A stretch of DNA of 64,000 nt. Source: Candidatus Limnocylindrales bacterium (GTDB lineage: Bacteria > Moduliflexota > Moduliflexia > Moduliflexales > JAUQPW01). Position numbers and translations under genes: made by a program. Under the pieces are notes generated by a model, which was given only the letters and a program-made list of their open reading frames with translations, did not search any database and was not told where the DNA came from. Position 1 is the first letter of the stretch, and every line of letters starts with the position of its first letter. Below are positions 7,883-16,170 of the stretch, in pieces. The DNA lies in NCBI GenBank assembly GCA_035559535.1, contig DATMBG010000040.1:106720-170719 (forward strand), given 5' to 3'.

Positions 7883-9208
7883 ATGGAGGAAATTGCTAAA
7901 AAAATAGATCGTTGGGTTGACACCCATGCCGACGAGATAATCGACCTGGCCAGTCGGCTGGTTCAAATCCCTTCAGAGAATAAGCCACCCGTTGGCTTTG
8001 AGCTGGCCTGCCAGAACTACTTGAGAAAAGTATTGGAAGACGCAGGGGCCCATGTGGATTATTTCTTTCCGGAAGAGGTCCCCGGCTTTAAAGAGAGTCC
8101 TCTTTACCTGCAAGGGCGTACTTACAAGGACCGCCCCAATGTTGTGGGAACATTTCCGGGAACCGGAGGGGGAAAGTCCCTCCTGTTAATAGGACATATC
8201 GATACGGTACCTATGGAACCCATGCCCTGGATCGAATCCTCTCCTTTTAGTGGTGAAGTAAAAAATGGTAAACTCTACGGTCGTGGGTCCTATGATATGA
8301 AAGGGGGCATGGTGAGTATGTTCTATGGCATTAAGTGCCTTCGAGATTTAGGGATTTCATTGAGGGGAGATGTCCTGGTGGAAAGCGATGTAGATGAAGA
8401 GTATGGCGGCTCTAACGGGACCCTGGCTTCCCGAATCCGGGGATATACCGCCGATGCAGCTATCGTTCCAGAACCAACCAATATGGTGGTCTATCCGGTC
8501 CACAAAGGTGGCAAATGGTGGAAAATTAATCTGAAGGGAACCCCGGGTAGATCCTTTAGTCAGGAAGAAATCGTAAATCCTATCCATCAAATGGCCGAAA
8601 TCATCCAAATCCTTCGGGATTTCGAGAAGGAGAGAAATACCCGACCAGGTCCTGATATTCACCCGCTTTATCAGGATAATCCGAACCTGCTGGTGCATAT
8701 TTGGCAGGTAGGATGTGAAGGGGCTACTTATAGCCCGGCCCCGGGGATAGATGAAAAGGAACATTTAAACGTCCTGACCGGAGCTCCCAGTGGTTGTTAC
8801 CTCCATGTCTTTGTAGAAACCCATGAAGGAACTTCTGAAGAGGATCTGGAGAAAGAGTTTACAGGTTATATCCTGAACAGGATTGAGAAAAATCCCCTCT
8901 TTAAACATTCTAAACCTGAGTTTGAAAAGAAAATTCGATACCTGGAAGGAAGCCATATCCCCATGGATCACCCTTTGCTAAAATCCATGGAAAAAGCTTA
9001 TCACTCTTTATCCTCGCGTCCTTTTACCGTCCAGGGGGCTCCCTACCAATGTGATGTATACCTGCTCAATCGTTATTATCGCGTGCCCACTGCCATTCTG
9101 GGACCTGGAGGGGCCAATGCCCATGCCCCGGATGAATACGTGCTTATCCAGGACTTGATTGATCTCACGAAGATTTTTGCCAGAATTATAGTGGATTGGT
9201 GTTCTTGA
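7883..9208 (+). CDS. M20-family metallopeptidase / amidohydrolase (ArgE/DapE/ACY1 superfamily)
   Basis: Zinc-dependent hydrolase of amide bonds (441 residues), cytoplasmic. Metal-site motifs are intact: GHIDTVP (His and Asp), GRGSYDMKGG (bridging Asp), the DEEYGG Glu pair (catalytic base and ligand), PEPTN, and the late His in NAHAPDE. The middle portion (HKGGKWWKINLKGT) is the lid/dimerisation domain, here with a longer insertion (VHIWQVGCEGATYSPAPG) than in ArgE. The start chosen is ATG 7883; an in-frame TTG at 7853 preceded by AGAGGA would add ten hydrophobic residues. It sits between the SDR and Gfo/Idh genes, consistent with removing an acyl or aminoacyl group from the imported substrate. 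Exact substrate unknown. Confidence 0.9.
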   Translation: MEEIAKKIDRWVDTHADEIIDLASRLVQIPSENKPPVGFELACQNYLRKVLEDAGAHVDYFFPEEVPGFKESPLYLQGRTYKDRPNVVGTFPGTGGGKSLLLIGHIDTVPMEPMPWIESSPFSGEVKNGKLYGRGSYDMKGGMVSMFYGIKCLRDLGISLRGDVLVESDVDEEYGGSNGTLASRIRGYTADAAIVPEPTNMVVYPVHKGGKWWKINLKGTPGRSFSQEEIVNPIHQMAEIIQILRDFEKERNTRPGPDIHPLYQDNPNLLVHIWQVGCEGATYSPAPGIDEKEHLNVLTGAPSGCYLHVFVETHEGTSEEDLEKEFTGYILNRIEKNPLFKHSKPEFEKKIRYLEGSHIPMDHPLLKSMEKAYHSLSSRPFTVQGAPYQCDVYLLNRYYRVPTAILGPGGANAHAPDEYVLIQDLIDLTKIFARIIVDWCS

Positions 9209-9232
9209 AGCCGTTCACCGTTTTTGGTTAGC

Positions 9233-9258
9233 AATGAATAATTGGCTAATTGTTCATT
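9233..9258. repeat. Short inverted repeat in M20 / Gfo-Idh spacer
   Basis: AATGAATAATT at 9233-9243 and AATTGTTCATT at 9248-9258 are reverse complements with one mismatch and a four-base loop. Units such as GTTCATT and GCTAATT give the same seven-base rhythm seen in other spacers. The downstream gene has a separate strong ribosome site. Confidence 0.5.
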
Positions 9259-9281
9259 GTTAAGGGAGGAAGGAGGGAGTT

Positions 9282-10331
9282 ATGGCCAGGAAGTACAGAG
9301 TCGCCGTGCACGGAGCCGGTTGGGTCTCCGGAGAACATATCAAAGCTTTTCAGAGTAATCCCCACGCTGAAGTCGTTGCTGTAAGCAGTCGAAAAGAATC
9401 CAGTGCCAGAGCTAAGGCTCTGGAAGCCGGATTAAAAGACGCAGAGATCTACACCAATTATGAAAAACTGGTAGCCAACAAAGATATCGACATTGTTTCT
9501 ATCTGTACCCCCAACGATCTACATGCCCAGGAGACCATCCTGGCGGCTGAAGCCGGTAAACACATCGTGATCGAAAAACCGGTTGCTCTGAATCTGGAAG
9601 ATCTGAAAAAGATGCGGGATGCTGTAAGAAAAGCGAAGGTCAAAACCGTGGTCAGTTTTGTCCTTCGCTGGAATCCTTTATTTGAAACCATTAAAGCTTT
9701 GCTGGCCGATAATGCAGTGGGAGATGTTTTCTATGTGGAGACGGATTATCAACACAATGTGGGTCCCTGGTATGCGGGTTATGAATGGGTTACCAAATTT
9801 GCCCGTGCGGGTGGGACGTTTCTTGCCGCCGGATGCCATGCCATGGATGCCTTACGATGGTTTGCCGCAAAAGGTCAGTACGAAACCATGGATATTGCGG
9901 AAGTTACCGCCTATGAAGGAGGGTATCGTCAGAAAGTCGATTTAGACTATCCTGGCTTTAGTTTGGCCATTGTCAAATTCAAAAACGGGGCTTTGGGAAA
10001 GGTGACTTCTAATTTTGATTGCATCATGCCTTACAATTTCCCCATCGAAATCCATGGTGACAAAGGAACCATCAAAGATAACCGGGTCTATTCCCACAAA
10101 TTTCCAGGACAAAAAGGATGGGTCACCATCCCCACGATCCTTCCCGATAGCGGTGATGTAACCCACCATCCCTTTAAAGGCCAGATTAATCACTTTATTG
10201 AATGCATTATGCAGGATAAAGAATCCCACTGTAACCTGGAAGATGTGGTCAATACCCATGAAGCCTGCATTGCTACCATGATCTCGGCCAGGGAGAAACG
10301 AACGGTAAAATTGCCATTGATAGAGGATTAA
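9282..10331 (+). CDS. Gfo/Idh/MocA-family NAD(P)-dependent oxidoreductase
   Basis: Cytoplasmic dehydrogenase (349 residues) of the glucose-fructose oxidoreductase/inositol dehydrogenase family. The N-terminal Rossmann half begins RVAVHGAGWVSGEH, and the EKPVALN motif supplies the conserved active-site Lys. The C-terminal beta-sheet half contains GGTFLAAGCHAMDALRWF, where the D/H pair normally polarises the sugar hydroxyl. Translation starts at ATG 9282 after GGGAGGAAGGAGGGAG, an excellent ribosome site. Members oxidise or epimerise sugars, inositols or sugar-nucleotides. With the SDR and M20 genes and the divergent sugar importer this suggests catabolism of a modified sugar or cyclitol; that is inference. 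Confidence 0.92.
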   Translation: MARKYRVAVHGAGWVSGEHIKAFQSNPHAEVVAVSSRKESSARAKALEAGLKDAEIYTNYEKLVANKDIDIVSICTPNDLHAQETILAAEAGKHIVIEKPVALNLEDLKKMRDAVRKAKVKTVVSFVLRWNPLFETIKALLADNAVGDVFYVETDYQHNVGPWYAGYEWVTKFARAGGTFLAAGCHAMDALRWFAAKGQYETMDIAEVTAYEGGYRQKVDLDYPGFSLAIVKFKNGALGKVTSNFDCIMPYNFPIEIHGDKGTIKDNRVYSHKFPGQKGWVTIPTILPDSGDVTHHPFKGQINHFIECIMQDKESHCNLEDVVNTHEACIATMISAREKRTVKLPLIED

Positions 10332-10620
10332 AGAGATTGCCCTCTGGGGAGGGGTGACCCTGCGGAGTCCTCACGTAGGCCGCCTCCTCCTTTTCTCCTT
10401 ACTCCCGGCCCCCATACGCACCAGGATAAGAGTGAGATCCCTGAGAGGGTCCCCTTAATGTCAAACGAGACGTTTAACCTACTAACCTTTCCCCGCTTTG
10501 CAGGGGAAGGAACTTTGAAGTGAAGTCCCCTCTTCCCCCACCCCTTCCCTCCCCGTATGGGAGGAGGGGCTGGAGAGGGGTCGGGGGTGAGGGTCACTTA
10601 AACATTAAGCAAAATTAAAG
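10332..10620. repeat. Dispersed intergenic repeat cluster, copy 1
   Basis: This 423-base gap (to 10754) holds no credible gene. It contains a copy of the dispersed core CATACGCACCAGGATAAG (10413-10430), a copy of the palindrome TCAAACGAGACGTTTAA (10461-10477) followed by CCTACTAA, and G/C-rich stretches of the CCCTTCCC/GGGAGGGG type that translate to spurious TLTPDPSP-like peptides. Related sequence recurs at 17620-18040 and 57420-57790. Confidence 0.65.
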
Positions 10621-10754
10621 TAACAAAGCAGTAATAACTAAGGGTCAAAAATTGACTTGAAAAATTCCAGATCGTTGGTTATCCTTCCCTTATTGCCGTA
10701 GAGCTTATTCATCCCGGGGAATATATTTTTTGAAATCAGGAGAAATCCAGGGGT

Positions 10755-11015
10755 ATGGAACAATCCATTCTGGGAAAAGTACAGGTACTGCCTTTCGACA
10801 AGCAGCGGGAAGTTTTAGACTCTGTTAAATTCCTTCGGCAAAGGGCCACCGGGAAACGACCAGGACGAAGTATAAGGGAGATGCAGGGGAATTCTGTCCT
10901 CCGTATTCCCGCATTCCCCTGTCTCCGCGTCTCCATATCCCCCTGTCCTCGCGTCCCGGGAGTGGCGGGAAAGAAGTGGGGCAAATTTTTGTTCGATGGG
11001 GTAGTTCGGTGGTGA
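10755..11015 (+). pseudogene. DUF2281-like antitoxin remnant with tail replaced by repeat sequence
   Basis: The first ~38 residues (MEQSILGKVQVLPFDKQR, then EVLDSVKFLRQR) match the pattern of DUF2281 proteins, small antitoxin-like proteins usually of 70-80 residues that pair with PIN or similar toxins. After about residue 40 (KRPGRSIREM) the frame runs into seven-base-periodic intergenic sequence, giving a nonsense tail of PCLRVSISPCPRV type. No toxin gene follows. The tail region (10869-10965) also forms a hairpin. I read this as an antitoxin gene truncated by repeat DNA. The reading frame is intact, so a short protein could still be made. Confidence 0.5.
10869..10965. repeat. Heptad-phased sequence terminating the DUF2281 remnant
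   Basis: Seven-base units (TCCTCCG, TATTCCC, GCATTCC, CCTGTCT, CCGCGTC) run through this stretch. CAGGGGAAT at 10884-10892 is the exact reverse complement of ATTCCCCTG at 10913-10921. Confidence 0.6.
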
Positions 11016-11104
11016 CTCCTTCTCACTGCTCAATTTTTCCCTTAGAGCACCGCGTGAAGTAAAAATTTCAGGCGGTTGTCTACTGGAAAAGGAGGTTAAC
11101 CCTT

Positions 11105-12376
11105 ATGGAAAGATTATCAATAAATCGGCGAATTTTTCTAAAGACCGGAATAGCCTTACTTGCAAGTGGGGCCACCACGGTTATGTGGAGTAAAAGTGGT
11201 AATGCAGGATCTTTGAAAGAGAATGTAGATGGGTTACTGCGAAGTGCTGCCGACGCAGGTGATATTCCAGGTGTGGTGGCCATGGCTACTAACCGGGACG
11301 GCACGATTTATGAAGGTGCCTTCGGCCAGCGCATACTGGGTCAAAACATCGCGATGACCACCGATACCGTGGTTTGGATTGCTTCCATGACCAAGGCCCT
11401 TACCACTGCTGCAGCCATGCAGTTAGTCGAACAGGGAAAGCTTGAGCTGGATAGTCCTGCGAGCCGCTGGGTACCGGATCTTGCTAACGTTGAAGTGTTG
11501 GAAGGTTGGGATGCCAGTGGCCAGCCACGCACCCGTGCCCCTAAACGGCCCATTACCCTACGCCACCTGCTCACGCACACGGCGGGGTTTTCCTACGAGT
11601 TCTGGAATGCCGATATCCAGCGTTACCAGCAAGTTAAAAATATTCCCGGAATCGGAACCTGCCAGAACGCCGCCTTACGCACACCCCTCGTGGCCGATCC
11701 GGGTGAACGCTGGGAATACGGTATCGGAATCGACTGGGCGGGAAAGATGATTGAGGCGGTAAGTGGGAAACGATTGGGGGTTTATCTGCAAGAAAACCTC
11801 TTCAATCCCCTCGGCATGAAGAATACGGCGTTTAAAATCACACCGGAGATGCGGGAACGCCTGGCCAGGGTTCATCAACGTGGTAGTGACGGTAAACTTA
11901 CCCCTACCGACTTTGCGATGCCGGAGGAGCCTGAATTCGAGATGGGTGGAGGCGGGCTTTACTCCACGGCCGGAGACTACCTCCTGTTCATACGTATGAT
12001 CCTTAATCGGGGTAAAGGAAACGGTAATCAGGTGCTCAAGCCGGAGACCGTAGATCTGATGTCACGAAACGCCATAGGAGATCTCAAGGTCCGGATGCTT
12101 AAAACCGTGATGCCGGATCTGTCCAACGATGCGGAGTTCTTCCCCGGTATGCCGAAGAGTTGGGGTCTTGGCTTCATGATCAATGAACAGACTGCACCCA
12201 CAGGTCGCTCGGCAGGCAGTCTGGCTTGGGCGGGCCTGGCAAATACCTATTTCTGGATTGATCCTTATAAAGGTCTAGGTGGGGTGTATTTAACCCAGAT
12301 TTTCCCCTTTGCAGACACGAAATCACTACCGTTGTTCTATGCCTTCGAAAAGGCAGTGTATCAATCCCAGGCCTAA
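11105..12376 (+). CDS. Tat-exported serine hydrolase, beta-lactamase class C / family VIII esterase type
   Basis: Exported hydrolase of 423 residues. An N-terminal twin-arginine signal, NRRIFLKTG at about residues 7-15, is followed by a hydrophobic stretch. The nucleophile motif is S94-M-T-K97 (SxxK). HLLTHTAGF at about 154-162 and the Tyr at about 205 (EYGIGID) are typical of the serine beta-lactamase-like/EstB family, and the catalytic Ser, Lys and Tyr are all present. Such enzymes are usually esterases or D-amino-acid peptidases rather than resistance enzymes. A GGAGG ribosome site lies just before the start. It stands alone between repeat-rich spacers. Confidence 0.88.
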   Translation: MERLSINRRIFLKTGIALLASGATTVMWSKSGNAGSLKENVDGLLRSAADAGDIPGVVAMATNRDGTIYEGAFGQRILGQNIAMTTDTVVWIASMTKALTTAAAMQLVEQGKLELDSPASRWVPDLANVEVLEGWDASGQPRTRAPKRPITLRHLLTHTAGFSYEFWNADIQRYQQVKNIPGIGTCQNAALRTPLVADPGERWEYGIGIDWAGKMIEAVSGKRLGVYLQENLFNPLGMKNTAFKITPEMRERLARVHQRGSDGKLTPTDFAMPEEPEFEMGGGGLYSTAGDYLLFIRMILNRGKGNGNQVLKPETVDLMSRNAIGDLKVRMLKTVMPDLSNDAEFFPGMPKSWGLGFMINEQTAPTGRSAGSLAWAGLANTYFWIDPYKGLGGVYLTQIFPFADTKSLPLFYAFEKAVYQSQA

Positions 12377-12623
12377 TCGGTGAGAGCAAACGTGTAATTG
12401 AATCTAAAGCTGGAGGTGAAAGAAAAGGGTTCCCTATCTCAGGGTCGGGATCTAGAGGGGGATACACGGATATAAATATCCTACCCTCCCATGACCGCCT
12501 TTGGACAGACCGCCTTACCCCCTCTCCTGAAGTTTCAAGAGAGGAGATAAGGGGGATTGAGGGGGGAACCGGATCGTCCAGGACGTACTTCAATGTAAAA
12601 CCGATATCCGGGCCCTGAAACCT

Positions 12624-12953
12624 TTATTTAGTCGCCTTTTTATATCCTAAAAGGACCGTAATTTTGGAACCTTCTCGAAGGTTTTTGGAAGCATCCGGGA
12701 AATGGAGGGTCAGGGTACCGGCATCGGTATGCACGTCTACCAAATCCTTTTTATCTGCAGAGGTGTAAATTTTTATAATCGTACCCGTCATCTCATGTTC
12801 GCCATCGTATTTTCCAGCCGTACCGGTTGTGGTTTCAGGTTTCTGGCCTGTCTGGGTTGAATAAGGCTGCTCCGATCGAGCAATCTGATTCATTCCCATC
12901 CAAACGGTTGTTACTATTAAAGCCAGAAAGAGGATAAACACTTTCCTCATCAT
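12624..12953 (-). CDS. Small secreted hypothetical protein
   Basis: A 109-residue protein with a Sec signal (KVFILFLALIVTTVWMG) followed by a Ser/Thr/Gln-rich linker and a compact 60-residue beta-rich domain (EMTGTIIKIYTSADKK, then VDVHTDAGTLTLHFP) that resembles small OB-like periplasmic proteins. AAGGAGG sits upstream of tandem ATG codons, so it is very likely translated. I do not recognise the family. The 259-base spacer to its right holds no gene I can support. Confidence 0.7.
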   Translation of the reverse strand: MMRKVFILFLALIVTTVWMGMNQIARSEQPYSTQTGQKPETTTGTAGKYDGEHEMTGTIIKIYTSADKKDLVDVHTDAGTLTLHFPDASKNLREGSKITVLLGYKKATK

Positions 12954-13212
12954 ATCCTAAACCTCCTTTTTAAAGGTCACTCCCTTTGAAGCATTGGCTT
13001 CAGGGGTTACCTTTTTTCTTTTTAAGGTTCTATTACAACCGAGAAGATTTAAGACGAGGAAACTACTTGAGGTACTACTTCCAGGGGAAACTACCTTGTG
13101 GTAAACCAGGTGCGGGATTGGGAACTGCTCAAAATAACCCTTGTCCTGAAATAACATTAAAGAAAAAGATTCTTTTTAGCAAGAAAAATTTTTTATCCCC
13201 TTCCTTTGAATC

Positions 13213-16152
13213 CTACTCCGGTTTTTCTATCTGGATACCGATAGGATAAACCTTTCTGGCCAGTAAGAATCCGGGATTCTTCCTGTGATAGACAAATGAA
13301 ATGTTATCTATCCAGATATCGATTTTACCATAATAGCGGATCCGAAATTTAAAAGTATCCGCTTCGGCCAGGTGAAAATTTAAATTAAAATTCTGGTACA
13401 TATCCGGTTCCTGAAAGGCCGTTCCTGTAACCTCCAACTGTCCTTGATCCTCCTGGTGATTGGCAATCACTTCCCAGGTGAAAATTTTATCGGCGAGTTG
13501 ATTACTCTCTGCCTTTACCCGGAGACTCAACGTGTAATCTCCTGGAAGGAACTTTCGGTTGAGGAGAAAAGTCCAGGTTCCGGAAGACCCCGGCTCGGCT
13601 CCTATAAATACCGCCTTTCCTCCAGAGGCTTCTGGATCCTCCTGAATCTTACCGAGATTACCCTTTACCGACTCTGCTTCCACAGAGAAGGTCTCCCGGT
13701 TATCCTCTTCATCTCCGGGTTGAGCAGCCTGTAGAATAAGTGTATAAACTCCTGGATGATTCGGCGCAGGAAGGGGAATCGAGATCGATTTTTCTTCTCC
13801 ACCATCCAGTCGGACCGTCACCTGCTGGCCGTTTATAGAGGAAGTTTCGTCAGGCAAAGATGAAGTTTCTCTGGGAACTGCTTCAGCCTGGATATTTAAC
13901 GTATGGGATTGAAAACTATCTTGATTTTTCAAAACTACCAGGGCAGTTCGATTTTCCTTTACTTGAATGGGAAGGGGGGTTTTCATGTTCAGGGTTATGA
14001 GTTCCAGCTCATAGGAACGAACTTTAAAAATATCCACTTTGGAATTACTGTAAACCTTCTCAAAGAGTCTAGGAAAGTGATAAAACTTTTGAACCCCAAA
14101 GGGATAGGAGGATTTTTCCCATTCTCCTACATAAACATAATCGATCTGGTACCTTTTTAAGATTTCTTGAGCTTCAACCAGGTTGTTGGTTTCAAACAAA
14201 CGGGAGATATCTTTCTGCCGGTGATCGACTTTAGTCTGGGGGATTTGAAAGATACGGGAGTAGAACCAGTCGGATATGGCCGTTCTTCGCTGGCCTAACA
14301 TAGGGACAAGGGTCAGGTAAGTAATCTTATACTCGGGAGGTAGAGATTGGACAACGGCCAACTCCGGAACTTGAGTCCTGATCCAGGTCACCGCCTGCAT
14401 ATCCTCTTCTGAGACATAATAGGTAAACTTCGTATTGTAGATATCAGCCAGATGACTCCGATCCATTAAAACGGTTAGAAGGGCCGGGAGGCTGATAAGG
14501 CCAACCCAGAAGTAAAAAGCCGGTCGAGACCATTTCTCATAGAGAAATTCTAAAGAAATAGCCGAGAAAATCAGGAGAGTCGCTACAAGTACCAGACCCA
14601 ATTTTAAGCTTACATCGGATAAAAACCCTTTAAGGGCTACCGTAGAGATGACCGTAATGGTTAAAATAAGGAGAAGCAGAAGAAACAAGAAAGGAAACCC
14701 ATAGGAAGGCCACAGCGCTGCTGTGCCTGTACCAGAGGAATGGAAAGGTATTGGTACCCCTATTTTTCCATTTTCCCAGTCCTCCCTCTTTCTGTTCCTT
14801 TTCCATACCAGGATAATACCCGGGATTCCAAAGATAAAAGGTGGGCCATAATTCATCAGGAAAACCAGGGGGCCATACTTTTTCAAGGCTCTTCCTACAT
14901 GAATTATTAACCCGGTGTTGGGGTCTCGTATAAACATTCCAAGGCTATAGTAAAGGATTATCAGGAGACCCGCTATGCCCATGCTCAGGAGGAAGGAAGG
15001 CCATTGTTTTTTAAATTTTTTACCTGACAGTAATTGTATTCCAAGGCAGAGTCCGTACCATAGCGTAATAAATAATCCGATAAATAAACTGTACCCCGCA
15101 GAGACTCCAACCATAAATCCGGTCATCAAAGCCAGGGAAGGACTTTGTAATACCCGACCCAGCGTAAAGATGGTTATCACTCCGAGAAGAATAGATAAGG
15201 ATTGGAGGTGTTGAGGGCTATACAGGATGGAGCGAAAAAATCCATCCATTTGAGGCTCTCCCCAAAACCACCGGGTGAGCCCATCGAGATTGTAAGCCCG
15301 GGCCTGCTCTAAAAAGCTTGTAAAGGATCCTCCCAATACCCACCATAGGTAGATCGCTTCGTAACTATAGGCCCCGATCCCGATTAAGATGGTCAGAAAC
15401 GGCACGATCTCACGTTTGGTAAAAAGTCGAAGGGTTGAAAGGAGCATGAAGAGGAAGAGGACATCTGACAACAGGGTAGACAGTACGGTGAGGGCCTTGA
15501 TAGAGATCTCCATTCCTGTGAGACGATAAAATGTAGCAGAAGGGATAAAATAAAGCCAATAGTAGTGAAGGGTTTCCCCGGCAACCCAGGGATTTTGCGG
15601 GGGGATTTCTCCTTTAACGAGTTCGGCCGTAATAACCATCTGCTTCACCACATCTCCCAGGAAATACTTTCGATAAGCGTATCCGGCAGACGTTTTCTTC
15701 CCCAGATTGGCAAAGGGCTCAAAGGCCAGGGCCAGGGTTATCACAACGAGTACCCCATAGGAAATATAAGTCCGACGGTTCCACCCTTTAAGGGGGAGTT
15801 TAGCATGGGTTTGAAGCTCACGACCGGGGGACCACCGTCCCTCATCCCCACCGGTCGGGTTCGACAGGCTCACCCCCGATCTGTCTCTAAGGAGGTATTT
15901 AAAACTGATAACCAGCCAGGCCAGAGCTAAACCGATAAAGATCCAGATCGATAAAGAGGAAAAACCAAACAGGTAGATGAGAACAACGGCGATACCGGAA
16001 CTCAGAAAATGGCCCAGAAGGAAACCGTAGGCAATGGCTTCAGGATGTTTTCTTATATTTTTTCCGCAGAGCCATAACCCCAAGGGAAATCCCGGAAGAC
16101 AGAACAACAGGAAAAAGCCGAAATAGGATATCAATTTGAGGGTTGTTTCCAT
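13213..16152 (-). CDS. Large polytopic GT-C-type membrane protein (DUF2298-like) with C-terminal beta domains
   Basis: 979 residues. The first ~560 are a polytopic membrane region with more than ten hydrophobic segments. A large loop after the early helices contains YFLGDVVKQMVITAELVKGE and NPWVAGETLHYYW, the kind of motif found in DUF2298/GT-C lipid-linked-sugar glycosyltransferases, and a later soluble stretch ends in YVYVGEWEKSSYPFG as in that family. The C-terminal 300 residues look like two beta-sandwich modules, the last ending in KIDIWIDNISF. Cytoplasmic loops at about residues 92-128 and 455-490 are encoded by intergenic-type repeat sequence. It is the last gene of a minus-strand glycan locus; a role as membrane glycosyltransferase is inference. 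Confidence 0.75.
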   Translation of the reverse strand: METTLKLISYFGFFLLFCLPGFPLGLWLCGKNIRKHPEAIAYGFLLGHFLSSGIAVVLIYLFGFSSLSIWIFIGLALAWLVISFKYLLRDRSGVSLSNPTGGDEGRWSPGRELQTHAKLPLKGWNRRTYISYGVLVVITLALAFEPFANLGKKTSAGYAYRKYFLGDVVKQMVITAELVKGEIPPQNPWVAGETLHYYWLYFIPSATFYRLTGMEISIKALTVLSTLLSDVLFLFMLLSTLRLFTKREIVPFLTILIGIGAYSYEAIYLWWVLGGSFTSFLEQARAYNLDGLTRWFWGEPQMDGFFRSILYSPQHLQSLSILLGVITIFTLGRVLQSPSLALMTGFMVGVSAGYSLFIGLFITLWYGLCLGIQLLSGKKFKKQWPSFLLSMGIAGLLIILYYSLGMFIRDPNTGLIIHVGRALKKYGPLVFLMNYGPPFIFGIPGIILVWKRNRKREDWENGKIGVPIPFHSSGTGTAALWPSYGFPFLFLLLLLILTITVISTVALKGFLSDVSLKLGLVLVATLLIFSAISLEFLYEKWSRPAFYFWVGLISLPALLTVLMDRSHLADIYNTKFTYYVSEEDMQAVTWIRTQVPELAVVQSLPPEYKITYLTLVPMLGQRRTAISDWFYSRIFQIPQTKVDHRQKDISRLFETNNLVEAQEILKRYQIDYVYVGEWEKSSYPFGVQKFYHFPRLFEKVYSNSKVDIFKVRSYELELITLNMKTPLPIQVKENRTALVVLKNQDSFQSHTLNIQAEAVPRETSSLPDETSSINGQQVTVRLDGGEEKSISIPLPAPNHPGVYTLILQAAQPGDEEDNRETFSVEAESVKGNLGKIQEDPEASGGKAVFIGAEPGSSGTWTFLLNRKFLPGDYTLSLRVKAESNQLADKIFTWEVIANHQEDQGQLEVTGTAFQEPDMYQNFNLNFHLAEADTFKFRIRYYGKIDIWIDNISFVYHRKNPGFLLARKVYPIGIQIEKPE

Positions 16153-16170
16153 AATCGTCTCAGCGGCTGA

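Noticed and set aside
10328..10597. Minus-strand open frame starting MTLTPDPSP
   Set aside because: Translation of G/C-rich intergenic repeat; such TLTPDPSP/RGGKG peptides recur as artefacts wherever the repeat occurs.
10332..10754. Insertion sequence or transposon
   Set aside because: No transposase frame, no clear terminal inverted repeats and no target-site duplication around the repeat-rich spacer.
11105..12376. Beta-lactam resistance enzyme
   Set aside because: The LLTHTAG and EYGIGID motifs fit family VIII esterases/D-peptidases; there is no ampR or resistance context.
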